Below are positions 54,479-64,000 of a DNA stretch of 64,000 bases, in pieces. Positions within the stretch are counted from its first letter, which is position 1; every line of letters starts with the position of its first letter. The notes under the pieces are model-generated. The model made no database searches, had not been told where the DNA came from, and worked only from the letters and a program-made list of their open reading frames with translations. Origin of the DNA: Pollenia angustigena (taxonomy: Eukaryota; Arthropoda; Insecta; Diptera; Polleniidae); assembly GCA_930367215.1 (NCBI GenBank), contig OV884059.1, positions 21,104,945-21,168,944 on the forward strand. The letters are read 5' to 3'. The translations under genes were made by a program, and so were the position numbers.

Positions 54479-54701
54479 CCAACAACATTTTAGATTTTTG
54501 TTTTTTGATGAAAATCGATAAATTATGATCATTTGCATCATCTCTAAAAATCCCATATCTCTTGAAAATACCGTTACGAAATAAGAGCAAAATCAATTTC
54601 AAACGAAACCCTATACTTGAAGCAAAAATATTTAAAAAAAACCTTCTCCTGTAAAATTTTGTTTTTGTTGGTTACATCATTTTTGCTATAAGGGCTCGAT
54701 A
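54449..54701. mobile_element. 253-bp MITE in the RNase H-bearing LINE
   Basis: TATCGAGCCCTAATAGCAAA, AATTATGTAACCAACAA is mirrored by TTGTTGGTTACATCATTTTT, GCTATAAGGGCTCGATA. LINE coding sequence continues directly on both sides. Confidence 0.8.
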
Positions 54702-55079
54702 TGCTTCTTACGCCCCAATCATAACTGATGGAACAACTGAGAAAATTGACTTCCGTCGCCACATCGAGAGCTCTATCAAATTAAAACTTAAAGAGACCCC
54801 CATCCACCACTACCATTATTCAACAGTAAATCCTTATAATATCCCACCAACCTACCCAACCAATATATCAAAAAGTAAAATCAAAATATTCTCAAGACTA
54901 CGGCTTGGTCACACCAGTTTCTCGCATGACTGGTTGCTAAGAGTAAACAACCTCAGCCCAAATGCAACAAATGCAATTGTCTGTTAACCATCAAGCACGT
55001 CCTATTAGATTGTCCACTCTTTCAACCTCAAAGAAGCAGAATGTTCGCGAACACACCACCCATCGATTTTCTTACATGT

Positions 55080-55356
55080 TGGCCACACGATCAGGTTTTG
55101 CCTTTCAATTCCTTTTAATTTGCAATATACTCTCAGTTTTTTACTAACTCACTCACACTTTCCATTCCATTTCTTTGTCAATTTTACTTTCAATTTAACA
55201 GCTGATAACATGTTTTTCTTTAAAAATTGTTTTTTGATGACATCAGGAAAGTAAATTACTTACAAATTGAATGCAGCCTACGTCACAGGTTTCAATTTAT
55301 GTAAGTTTTGACAGTATATGTAAAATACTATCAAGAACAACTTGATCGTGTGGCCG
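55080..55356. mobile_element. 277-bp MITE, TGGCCACACGATCA ends
   Basis: TGGCCACACGATCAGGTTTT at 55080 is mirrored by CAACTTGATCGTGTGGCC ending near 55356. It terminates the LINE fragment. The interior is AT-rich. Confidence 0.65.
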
Positions 55357-55369
55357 CAGGGTTAGAGAA

Positions 55370-56055
55370 TACATATATTGAAACAACGAAAGTTAAAATT
55401 TAACAGAACAGTATATTGAATGTAATGTAAATCATAAATTTATAAATATTTTTAAGATAGATCTGATGGCCTATGCTGCCAATGCTTACTCCCATATTTA
55501 GTCTCAGAATTTATTCTGTTGATTAACTTAACAAATAAATAAATAATTTAAGTTTTTGTGGTTTTCCATTAATTGAAGTTTTTAATACATATTTTTATTA
55601 GGCCTTAGTTCATTAAATTTTATTTTCATTAAATTATTTTTAGTGATGGTAGGAATTTTCAACATAAAAGAATTAACATTTTGTTGATAATTTTATTCTT
55701 GACTGAACACGGGATAAAACTCTCATCTTATTTTTATTTGAAATAATATTTCTTATTAAAACATAAAGAAAATCTGAAAATCATAAAAGGAAATGAAACT
55801 TGAAATACGTGTTCAGAGGCAGAGACGGATAACGGAAGCATCGCTGCAGATCCTTCCAAAATACATTATATTTCGTGATACTATTCAAAAGTCTGTGTGG
55901 GAACTGAAGTATTAATGGCTTAATCAAGACATGGAGTCATATCGGCCTTTTTGCAGTGTTTGAAAACAGCTTTTAGGGAACAAAAGCAATTATCTTCAGC
56001 GACATGGAAAAACAAAAAATCACATTAATACTTAAAAAAAAAATGCTTTTTATTA
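55370..56055. other. Mostly unrecognised stretch
   Basis: 55595-55650 shares TTAGGCCTTAGTTCATTAAA, TTATTTTTAG with the repeat at 45110-45170. Near 55815-55990 the composition is less AT-rich (AGGCAGAGACGGATAACGGA), but no frame or domain could be identified. Confidence 0.3.
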
Positions 56056-56060
56056 ATAAA

Positions 56061-56905
56061 ACTAGCTTAACCCGGTGCGCTTCGCTACACCGCTTAAACC
56101 ACTTCTTCAGTTGAGAGATATTTAATATATGCATCCTATGGAAGGTATTACCCCCCTGCGCCTTCCCGCTTTATTTTTATTTTCAAAAGTGTAGTATACC
56201 ATAGGAGTGACTTCTACTAAGTTTGAACATTCTTACTACAACAGTTCTTAAGATATGCGATATGAAACATTGGCGTCCTATGGGGGTTAACATTTCCCCG
56301 CTGCTATTTTATTTCAATTTTGGGGTTCAGAAGATCATACTATAAAAAGTTTAATAAAATTAGTGCAGCGGCTCTAAATTATATTTATATCTATGAGGGG
56401 TACTGTTCCTCCTCTGTCTACGCCGCCCATTTCTATATTGAAATTTAAAGTTTGCCATAATATTAGCTTTAACCACGTTTGAAGACTCTCCCTTTAATAG
56501 TTCTTCAGTTGAGAGATATTTAATATATGCATCCTATGCCTACCGCTTTATTTTTATTCTCAATAGAGTAGTATACCATAAGAGTGACTTCTACAAAGTT
56601 TGAACATTCTCACTATAACAGTTTCTTTAGAAATGCTATATTAAACATTGGCATCCTATGGGGGGCACCACTTCCCCCGCTACTATTTTATTTAAATTTT
56701 GGGGCTTAGAAGATCCTACTGCCAAAAGTTCAACAAAATGCGTGCAGCGGCTCTTAAGATATGCGATATTTAATATTGGCATCCAAATTTATTTTATTTT
56801 TAGGGCTCACATTATGTTACTGTAAAAATTTCAGGAAAATCGGTTCAGTAGTTTAGGAGTCTATAAGCCAACAAACAAACAGACAAACAAACATACAAAA
56901 ATTTA
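56061..56905. repeat. Dispersed repeat, ACTAGCTTAACCCGGTGCGC start, with internal duplication
   Basis: The opening ACTAGCTTAACCCGGTGCGC, TTCGC and the closing AAATCGGTTCAGTAGTTTAG, CAAACAAACAGACAAACAAA are of a kind found at many insect loci. A duplication of about 0.4 kb is visible (CTTCAGTTGAGAGATATTTA at 56105 and about 408 bp later; CTATTTTATTTxAATTTTGGGG at about 56302 and 56685). The class is uncertain. Confidence 0.6.
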
Positions 56906-57634
56906 AGGGTGTGAAGATAAATTCTTCAGTTAAATACGTCCTACAGTTATTTTAAATACGTTCCACACGCTGTTAAACGAATTGCTAAAACAAACAAATT
57001 TTCTTTTTGTAAACAAAAACCAATATAATTATTAAAATTAAAAACAATAACATTTTTTCAATAAAAAACAAACTGAAATTTTTATTAAAAAGATAATTTT
57101 TTTTCATTAAAAAAGTATTTTCATAGAAGTTCAATTATAAAAGGGTAAAATATAGATTGTTCCCATGGATATTTCGAGAAGACATGAATCGGGGTACCGG
57201 GAGAGTGGAAGTAGCCTAGGACTAGTAGATTCCAGCACTATAATTTCTACTAAGTCAATGAAAAACCAAATTTTTCAAAATTATATATCTCCGATATCGG
57301 GACGAATCTGGACGTAGAAATTATAGTGCTGGAATCTACTAGTCCTAGGCTACTTCCACTCTCCCGGTACCCCGATTCATGTCTTCTCGAAATATCCATG
57401 GGAACAATCTATATTTGACCCTTTTATAATTGAACTTCTATGAAAATAATTTTTTAATGAAAAAAAATTAGCTTTTTAATAAAAATTTCAGTTTGTTTTT
57501 TATTGAAAAAATGTTATTGTTTTTAATTTTAATAATTATATTTGTTTGTTTTAGCAATTCGTTTAACAGCGTGTGGAACGTATTTAAAATAACTGTAGGA
57601 CGTATTTAACTGACGAATTTATCTTCACACCCTT
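56905..57634. mobile_element. 730-bp near-perfect hairpin element
   Basis: The left arm 56905-57255 and right arm 57317-57634 are almost fully complementary, from AAGGGTGTGAAGATAAATT at the tips to GGAATCTACTAGTCCTAGGC next to the loop. Some A-rich indels distinguish the arms. The loop is about 60 bp. No coding frame is seen. A snap-back of this kind is a foldback/MITE of unknown family. Confidence 0.85.
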
Positions 57635-57738
57635 TGATTTACTTACCCGTTTTACACCTTACAGAATGATAAAACACCAACATCATACCATTTATGGTTT
57701 TTACTTTAAAAATCGTAACGTGTATGCAATATTGTTAA

Positions 57739-57985
57739 CAGGGCTGTGGAGTCAGAGTTGTAGAGTCGCCGTTGAAGTTTTTGTACCGGAGTCGGAGTTG
57801 AAATACCCACAAAAAATAATCGAATAATTTCCAAAACAAAAAATACTTCGAAATTGGCGATGAAATATTTAAAATATTGATTCGAAATTTTTACTCAATC
57901 CTTTTCTTGCAATATTTAACCATTTAAAAGTTCATTTTTCAGCGGTTGGAGTCGGAGTTAGTTTTTTTGTTGTTTTTAAATGTAT
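57739..57985. mobile_element. hAT-like end, CAGGGCTGTGGAGTCAGAGT
   Basis: CAGGGCTGTGGAGTCAGAGT with following GGAGTCGGAGTT motifs is a recurrent kind of hAT-type terminus in insects. GGAGTCGGAGTTAGT near 57950 repeats the motif. No right end was found. Confidence 0.5.
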
Positions 57986-58570
57986 TATTAGTAAAAGATT
58001 AATTAGCATTTGTATTTTTCAACTACGGATATGTTGGTGAAACAATAACTAAATTGGAGGAGTTTAGTTCACTAAATAGGAGGAATTCGGTTCACTAAAT
58101 AGACAGCTCAAATTAATTGATATTCCAGGAAGTAAAATTAACAATGTGGAAGGAAGAATATCCCAGCAAATTAAACAAAAAATCCAAAACGTTTTTTCAA
58201 AAAATAAAAACAAATTTCAAGCATTTTAGATCTGGAATCAAATGTGGGATCTGAATTAGAAAATATATGTACATTCTATAAATGAATTAGCATCCTTCAA
58301 GTATGCTCCTATAACATCGGTTGACGTTGAGAGTTTATTTTTCATGTGCAAAAGTTTTTTTTGTCCGAATAAGTTAACTTTTGATAATATAAAAAAGTAT
58401 TTATTTGTGTATGTTTAACTTAGTAATAGAAATTAAGTTTTAAAAAATATTGTACCTTTTAAATAATAAAAAACAAAACACATTTTTATTGAAAATGTTT
58501 AAGTTTCAAGTGCATATTTTTTATTTTTTTAATGCATATTTTGGACTTTTTAGTGCATATTTTATGCGCA
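57986..58570. repeat. Second copy of the 44640-45250 repeat
   Basis: TAGCATTTGTATTTTTCAAC, TATGTTGGTGAAACAATAAC, GTTCACTAAATAGG (twice), CAAATTAATTGATATTCCAG and AGTGCATATTTTTTATTTTT follow the order of the first copy. A short tandem duplication (GGAGGA.TT..GTTCACTAAATAG) is specific to this copy. Confidence 0.55.
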
Positions 58571-59117
58571 TATTTTCGATTTTTTAAGGCATGAAAATCT
58601 CATCCTTAGTTATAATACTACAAAAAACTAAAAAAAATTGTTACATCGGTTAATCGACCGAAATTAACCAACCGGTTTAATCGTTAATCGAAAATTGCCA
58701 ATTTTAAATTTACCGATCAGCAAAATAATAATGTTTAAGAAATACATACATATCGTCACCTCAAACGCAAAACAACGTACCATCAAAAAATTCGAAACTA
58801 CATGTTCACAAAAAATAAAAAGTATTGTTACGTTATTTTGTATTTTAGGTGACGAAATGTATGAACATCAACTAGTTGATAAGTAATTGATTTTTTTTGT
58901 AAAAACTCAAACATGTCCACCTTATTTGGTTTAAGAAAGTTTCTCCTGTTATTTTAATAATTCACCGGCAGCTGAATAGCACCGAAGTAGCAGGGCCAAT
59001 AAGATATTTTTTGCAACTTTAGATAAATTCCTAATTGGTTTCTAGACGACTTTTCCTCTAATGGTCATTGATTGTCTTTCCTTCCAACATTACAAACAAA
59101 TTTTACATTTTAGTCCC
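58571..59117. other. Non-coding stretch with TTAATCG motifs
   Basis: CGGTTAATCGACCGAAATTA, ACCAACCGGTTTAATCGTTA near 58648-58690 repeats a CGGTTAATCG theme in both orientations, possibly a transposon subterminal zone. No gene was recognised. Confidence 0.3.
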
Positions 59118-59888
59118 TACCCAACAAACACGAAGTCAAACCTTTGATATGAAATGACTTTATCATTTGACTTCAAACACAATTCTCAAACGTTTTTCAA
59201 ATGTTTGATTTTAACATTTAAATTCAAATTGATAATGATTTTATAATAAACATTTGACATCAAATGTTTTATCAATTTGATGTCAAATTGGTATCAAATG
59301 TTAAATTCAATCCAAAACTAAACTTGGCAATACTAAAGCGAAATGTAAACATGAAAAATGGCGATTAAAGTAACATTTTTTACTTCGTGGTTAAATGTGT
59401 TTTGCAAGTGAACGATTTATTTCTTGTGAAAAATAAAAATAATTTGTGAGTATGTAATTACAAGGATTAAAAATTAGAATTAAGAAAATTAACACGGGAA
59501 AATGAAAGTGAAGAAATTAAAAGTTTGTTGTATGAGTGCGGTGCTACAATTCTCAGAATAAAAGGGAGCCAATTATTTCGTCGTTGCTAGAATTGGAGGA
59601 CGGAAAGAATATTATTTCATCCTTCAGCTATGGTGCCAAATGTTTATCTCAGAGTGTATTTAAATAAATAATGAATTTAAATTAAAAAATAAAATGTTTT
59701 TTATTTATGTTCCACATTACGTTTGAAAGCAAGTTGAAAATAAAGGCATTTTTCAATTTGAAAATTATTTCCCCTTTTTGTTGAGAACGCTATGATTTTC
59801 AAATCATTATCAAACGTTTGTTGTTTAAGAAAACGTTTGATTTCAAATCATTATCAATTTGAAATCAAAACTCCGTGTTTGTTGGGTA
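59118..59888. mobile_element. 771-bp MITE, TACCCAACAAACACG ends
   Basis: TACCCAACAAACACG at the left is mirrored by CGTGTTTGTTGGGTA at the right. Both subterminal zones hold many CAAATTGATAATGATTT/TCAAATCATTATCAA and AAACGTTTGA motifs in both orientations. The centre (59340-59680) is less repetitive and carries GGAAAATGAAAGTGAAGAAA, but no recognisable protein. Confidence 0.7.
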
Positions 59889-59929
59889 AGTAAACATATA
59901 CAAATTTTGAAAAAGGGCCTCTAATTAGG

Positions 59930-60580
59930 GGTACAAAGAGGCACAGCTGCGCTATCGATACCACCTGCTATTGTAGGGTGTCTAGGGCACTATGGCCCGG
60001 TTTGGACAGGGGCAACCAGGGTTCTATTAGGATTGGATAGGCGTCGTCTCAGAACTCTTATAGGGTTCATGGCGGGTCATTGTTCTGTTAGGGCTTTTAC
60101 CAGTAAAAATGACAATACCATAACGGATGTCTGCAGGTTATGCGAGGATTCTGCGGAGCAAGAGACGATTGAGCATGTACTACTAGGGATCTACTGTAGA
60201 GGGAGTTTTTGTTCTATGTGGTATCTATTATCTATCTTAAATCCATCTCTTAACTCCTTCTTCTTTTTTTTAAAACCTTTTCTTTAGCTTCACTTCGGAA
60301 AATCAAATCTTGTAACGTTAATTTAACCGCCTTATACTCAATGCAAATGGATGAAACTTTGCAGGCATACATATTCCCGATGACAATACACGAATACATG
60401 GGCGTAGTCTGGATAAAATCTAGGGGGGTGGGGGGCAAACTTTTTTTAAACGTACTTTTTTAAGAAAAGCGTTTCTTTAAAAAAATTTGTTTAAATATTC
60501 TTTTTCTATATTTATCCTTTATATTGAAGGGATTCACAATGAAGTGTGCCCTTGGGCCCTTTCTTACCTAACCTAACCTA
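59930..60580 (+). mobile_element. LINE 3' end fragment (R1/Jockey-type ORF2 C-terminus)
   Basis: The + strand reads GPVWTGATRVLLGLDRRRLR, TLIGFMAGHCSVRAFTSKND and CRLCEDSAEQETIEHVLLG, the C-terminal CxxC...H...C knuckle region typical of R1/Jockey LINEs (LTGHC.L..HL...G......CRLC....ET..H.L..C); the last Cys is displaced (IYC). A more AT-rich block (60250-60480) interrupts it. GGGCCCTTTCTTACCTAACC, TAACCTAGC near 60560-60590 looks like the 3' terminus. Confidence 0.65.
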
Positions 60581-60656
60581 GCTTTTAAGGTTTGTTATGG
60601 TCCTTTGGAAACCCTGAACTTTTTATTTATACGTATTCATTTTATAACTTTCATAT

Positions 60657-61369
60657 TAAAAACAAGTAAGAAAGTATAGTCGGTCAAGCCCGACCATATG
60701 ATACCCTACACCACAGTATTAACAAACACATCATGCTTATATGTCCATATAAATATGGATTTATCTATGTTTATAAAAGTCATTAAAATCGGTTTAAAAG
60801 TTTGTGAGAGGCTAAATTGCCCCATGCCTCCCCTTGTGGTCCTATTTTTGAAAAACTGTATAGCTTATGTGTCCATATAGATTTGGATCTATCTATGTTT
60901 TGAATTTCATTAAAATCGGTTTGTGAGGCTGAAATTGGCCCTATCTCCCCTCGTGGCTCGATTTTTTAAAAAATGCATCACTTTTGTGTCCATAAAGATA
61001 TGCTTCTATGTATGTTTTAAATTTCATTAAAATCGGTTTGATAGTTTCTGAGAGGAAGAAATTTCCCCCTATCTTCCCTCGTGGTCCTACGATATGGCCC
61101 ATTTTCAATAGGCTTGGTCCTTGTGCCAATAAGAACCTATGACCCAAATTTGATCAAATTATCTCTACAAGTGCGACCTGTACTTTGCGCACAAGGTTAC
61201 ATGGACAGCCAGCCAGCCTGCCAGCCGGACGGACATCGTTAGTTCGACTCAGAAAGTGAATCTGAGTCGATCGGTATACTTAAAGGTGGGTCTAGGACTA
61301 ATATTTTAAGGCGTTACACACATCAGCACAAATGCATAATACCCTCTCCACTATTGTGGTGTGGGTATA
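60657..61369 (-). mobile_element. DINE-1-like element, complete-looking, minus orientation
   Basis: Read on the minus strand, it starts at 61369 with TATACCCACACCACAATAGT, passes GTGTGTAACGCC, GTATACCGATCGACTCAGAT and CCGTCCGGCTGG, and ends with GGTGTAGGGTATCATATGGT, the hairpin GGTCGGGCTTGACCGAC and CTTACTTGTTTTT. Three diverged tandem blocks around AAATTTCATTAAAATCGGTT occur inside (about 60780, 60905 and 61020; spacing about 115-125 bp). Confidence 0.8.
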
Positions 61370-61371
61370 AT

Positions 61372-62049
61372 TATTTAAATAAATTTTCTTAGATATAAAC
61401 TTTTTATGTGCATTTGTACGATATTCAGGTATGTTGCAAAAATATCTCTTTTTGCTGTAATTTAATTACATTAGAAAAATTTCTTTTCTAGATTTAGATT
61501 TGCATTAACTAGCACTACGTCATTTAAATTGCAATTTATTGAATAACACCCACATACTGAACAAAAGAAAATTTAAATTAATTGAATAAAATGTTAACGA
61601 AAAACATAATTGTTATACTTACAGAATAGGTAAAGGGTATTTTTTAAGCCCGATAAAACTTACAAATTGGTATAGCTGTCTAGCAAACTGTAAATTTGAG
61701 AAAAAGGTCATGATTCGTAACAAATTTATGTTGGACCCATGCTCTGTAGCGTGAATTTTGGTATAAAAAAAAACCTAAATTATAACAAATTTCGATATAG
61801 CAGTGGAATTTGCTATAGCGTTTTCACAAGGCTGCAAAACCATTAGTTCCATAAATTTCCCAAAACAGTTTTCTTAAATACATTAATTGTTTCTTGTTTA
61901 CAACTCCGAATATAATGACACAGGCTTTTAAAATCAGGTATGTTATTTTATTCACATGGAATTCATGATACGAAATTAAAATCCATGTGAATAAAAAATT
62001 TTATTCGGAAATTTTCACATGTGGAATTCATGATAAGGGTGATAGTATA
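61372..62049. other. Non-coding AT-rich stretch with a small inverted repeat
   Basis: TTTATTCACATGGAATTCAT near 61950 is mirrored by AATCCATGTGAATAAA near 61980. A further GTGGAATTCATGATAAGG follows at 62022. No gene was recognised. Confidence 0.35.
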
Positions 62050-62333
62050 AAGGCTCAGTTAAGGCTCAACCATAATATGCATAGTCTTGCTTAACCTACT
62101 GTCAAAAATTAACAAAATGTCTCTCAAATGTATTAAAGAAAACAAAAACAAAATAAAAAAACATTTGATTCCGTACGGAATGTGCGATTAGATTCGCACC
62201 TTTCTTAAGCAAATGACAGTTTCATTAAACTTAGCAAAAAGTTTCCTTAAGTTCAAAATGGTTTGCTTCATATAATTTACATGTATTCGCTCATTCGCTT
62301 AAGCCAACTTAATCACATTGTGGTTGGGCCTTT
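62050..62333. mobile_element. About 284-bp MITE, AAGGCTCAACCATAAT ends
   Basis: AAGGCTCAACCATAATATGC at 62061 (after a near-duplicate AAGGCTCAGTTAAGGC) is mirrored by AACTTAATCACATTGTGGTT, GGGCCTT at the right. The following MITE abuts its right end. Confidence 0.55.
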
Positions 62334-62718
62334 AGTCTTTACTTTCTGTTTCTGTTCTGTTCCGTGCCGTTCTGTTTTGAAATTGTAATATGTAGTTACT
62401 TTTTCCGTAGTAACTTATCATCCGTTTATGACAAATTTTTTAGCTTTGCACTGTCCATTGTTTTATTTTAATAACTTTAATGCACATAAATTTGAAAAAA
62501 CTAAATTTTATGAATTCTTAAAATAAAAAAACAGTTTATTTCAATATAAATATGTATTTTTTATTATTTATTTTGCTGTCACTTACAATTACTTAACATG
62601 TTTTTGATTTTAACAAACTGAACCGCAACAGAACAGAAAAACTAATCAATTTCATAGGTTTTTTAATAACAAAAACAAGTCAGCTGATTCGTAACAGAAC
62701 AGAAAGTAAAGACTAATT
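62333..62718. mobile_element. 386-bp MITE, TAGTCTTTACTTTCTGTT ends
   Basis: TAGTCTTTACTTTCTGTTTC, TGTTCTG is mirrored by ACAGAACAGAAAGTAAAGAC, TAA. TGTTCTGTTCCGTGCCGTTC and GAACCGCAACAGAACAGAAA extend the pairing loosely. TA tips are consistent with a TA/TTA target. Confidence 0.7.
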
Positions 62719-62739
62719 CTGCCTTAAGCCGAATTTCAC

Positions 62740-63215
62740 GAAATTTGACAGTGTAGTAATCACACTATAAAACTGTAAGTCCTATAAAACTGTAACGTAC
62801 CAAAATTTATTACAGTTTTAGGCATTCTAAACTGTTTTCCGACAGAAGGCTTTATGTGGGACCAATGGTAAATTATCAACCGATCTCCACGAAAATTGAC
62901 AGTGTGATGTTTAGGCCTATACATCTGTGATGTACCAAATTTTATTTTCAAGTTATTTGTTTCAAAATTTTCCAAGAGTATACTTGATAGGGGGCCTATG
63001 GTAAGTTATAGACCGATCTTCACGAAATTTAACATTTGGAATGAATTTGTGCAAAACCTTACATCAATCCGGGCATTACATTACTACCATTTAGGTTAGT
63101 TTTTGTAACAAAATTATCAAATTTTTAGGGTCGTGGTTACACATTTGGATTCATCCTACTGACCGATTTTGCTGGACTTAATATGTAACAATTTCCATTT
63201 TTAGGTCTAAATGTA
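62740..63215 (-). mobile_element. DINE-1-like remnant with units of the 153-bp array
   Basis: On the minus strand it holds the same phrases as the array at 24345-25400: TTTCGTGAAGATCGG variants, CATAAAGCC, GGAAAACAGTTTAGAATGCC and GGTACGTTACAGTTTTATAG, about two to three units, with AGCAAAATCGGT nearby as at 24183. The terminal hairpins are not visible. Confidence 0.65.
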
Positions 63216-63614
63216 AAAACCATTTCCACTGTTGTTTTTAAATATTTTATTTAGTAGATTTTTCGGAGACATTTTCCATTATATTCTTTAAAATTTCAAC
63301 TGCATTGAAATGATTACCTTCACATAAATAATCTCGAGCGATCCATTTATGAAAATGTCTAAGTGCATGCCAAAAAATAAAAACTAAATATTGTTTGTAT
63401 TCATACCAAACTATTGCCAAAAAAAAAAAATAAACGAATTGCCAGTCGGGACCAACAATAAAATACCAAACAAAATGTTTAAATGCATAAATAATAGATC
63501 ATTTCCATCTATGGCAGTTTTAAATTAGAAAAGCAGAATCTGCAACTTGTAAATTCAAAATACAGTGCTAGTCAAAACATATGGAACTGAGGTTACACTT
63601 TAGATCTTAATTAT

Positions 63615-64000
63615 TATACCCACACCACAATAGTGGAGAGGGTATTATGCATTTGTGCTGATGTGTGTAACGCCTTAAAATATTGGTCCTAGACCCACCT
63701 TAAAGTATACCGATCAACTCAGAATCATTTTCTGAGTCGAACTAACGATGTACGTCCGGCTGGCTGGCAGGCTGGCTGTCCATGTAACCTTGTGCGCAAA
63801 GTACAGGTCGCAATTTTGGAGATAATTTGATAAAATTTGGGACGTAGGTTCTTATTGGTACAAGGACCAAGCCTATTGAAAATGGGCCAAATCTTAGGAC
63901 CAGGAGGGAAGATAGGGGGAAATTTCTTCCTCCCAGAAACAATCAAACCAATTTTAATGAAATTTAAAACATAGATAGAGCCATATCTTTAGAACACAAA
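63615..64000 (+). mobile_element. DINE-1-like element, 5' part, cut by the window end
   Basis: TATACCCACACCACAATAGT, GGAGAGGGTATTATGCATTT, GTGTGTAACGCC and GTATACCGATCAACTCAGAA, then GGCTGGCAGGCTGGCTGTCC, form a long near-identical inverted match to 61369-60990. It continues beyond 64000. Confidence 0.8.

Larger units (their letters stand above)
54082..55079 (+). mobile_element. LINE fragment: RNase H domain and C-terminal zinc knuckle
   Basis: The + strand translation 54082-54450 gives YTDGTKSKVHWPAYV, FTAESCAILQAIGTS, and after a frame break VIFTESVSVLKSI and LHWIPSHTGISGNEVADNAA, the RNase H domain of I/Loa-type LINEs. The third catalytic Asp reads Glu (TES for SDS). After a MITE (54449-54701) the protein resumes with YASYAPIITDGTTEKIDFRR, RLRLGHTSFSHDWLL and a CxxC...H...C knuckle read as CNKCNCLLTIKHVLLDC with a frame shift near 54985. 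The element is dead and is cut at 55080 by another MITE. Confidence 0.8.

Overview
The window is strongly AT-rich animal nuclear DNA. It has spliced genes with GT-AG introns, AATAAA poly(A) signals, long non-coding stretches, and non-LTR, piggyBac, hAT and Helitron-like repeats. Repeats resembling DINE-1/INE-1 of higher flies (hairpin-tipped ends reading TATACCC...CTTGTTTT), plus the character of the two cellular genes, point to a higher (brachyceran, perhaps calyptrate) fly. That placement is inference. No bacterial operons, CRISPR arrays, rRNA or complete tRNA genes were seen.

Only two cellular genes can be supported. The first, on the + strand at 1385-2522, is the last four exons of a 5'-nucleotidase/apyrase-family ectoenzyme; its catalytic N-terminal half must lie upstream of the window. 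The second, at 36301-38646 (+), is one uninterrupted 781-codon frame for a DNAJC16-type protein: signal peptide, J domain, thioredoxin-like domain and a late transmembrane segment. A possible non-coding first exon of another gene lies near 51.3-52.1 kb, at low confidence.

Nearly everything else is transposon debris, much of it nested. At 4.1-10.0 kb a minus-strand LINE (ORF1 plus endonuclease/RT ORF2) is split by three adjacent inverted-repeat elements. At 10.4-20.0 kb there is a giant foldback with arms of about 1.8 kb; each arm carries its own later insertion, and the right-hand one holds a 2-kb tandem duplication with internal minisatellites. At 23.5-28.7 kb a DNA transposon with long terminal inverted repeats and a frameshifted transposase on the minus strand has a DINE-1-like element, with an exact 153-bp tandem array, inside its left repeat. 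At 30.0-33.6 kb a decayed minus-strand piggyBac-like element with TTAA flanks contains an RTE-like short element (9-bp target duplication) and a hAT-type MITE. From 34 to 64 kb there are many MITEs, LINE fragments (39.9, 43.7, 54.1 and 59.9 kb), DINE-1-like copies (44.5, 53.3, 60.7, 62.7 and 63.6 kb) and a 730-bp near-perfect hairpin (56.9 kb).

The most unusual observations are the foldback interrupted in both arms, a MITE family starting CAAGG with 8-bp target duplications whose extreme member is a 28-bp element at 47671, a 97-bp perfect inverted repeat at 41715-42239, the RTE-like short element, and MITEs with arrays of a short ATCGCCA-type motif near their ends. No new host pathway is evident; the novelty lies in the mobile elements. 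Boundaries were read by eye and may be off by some bases.
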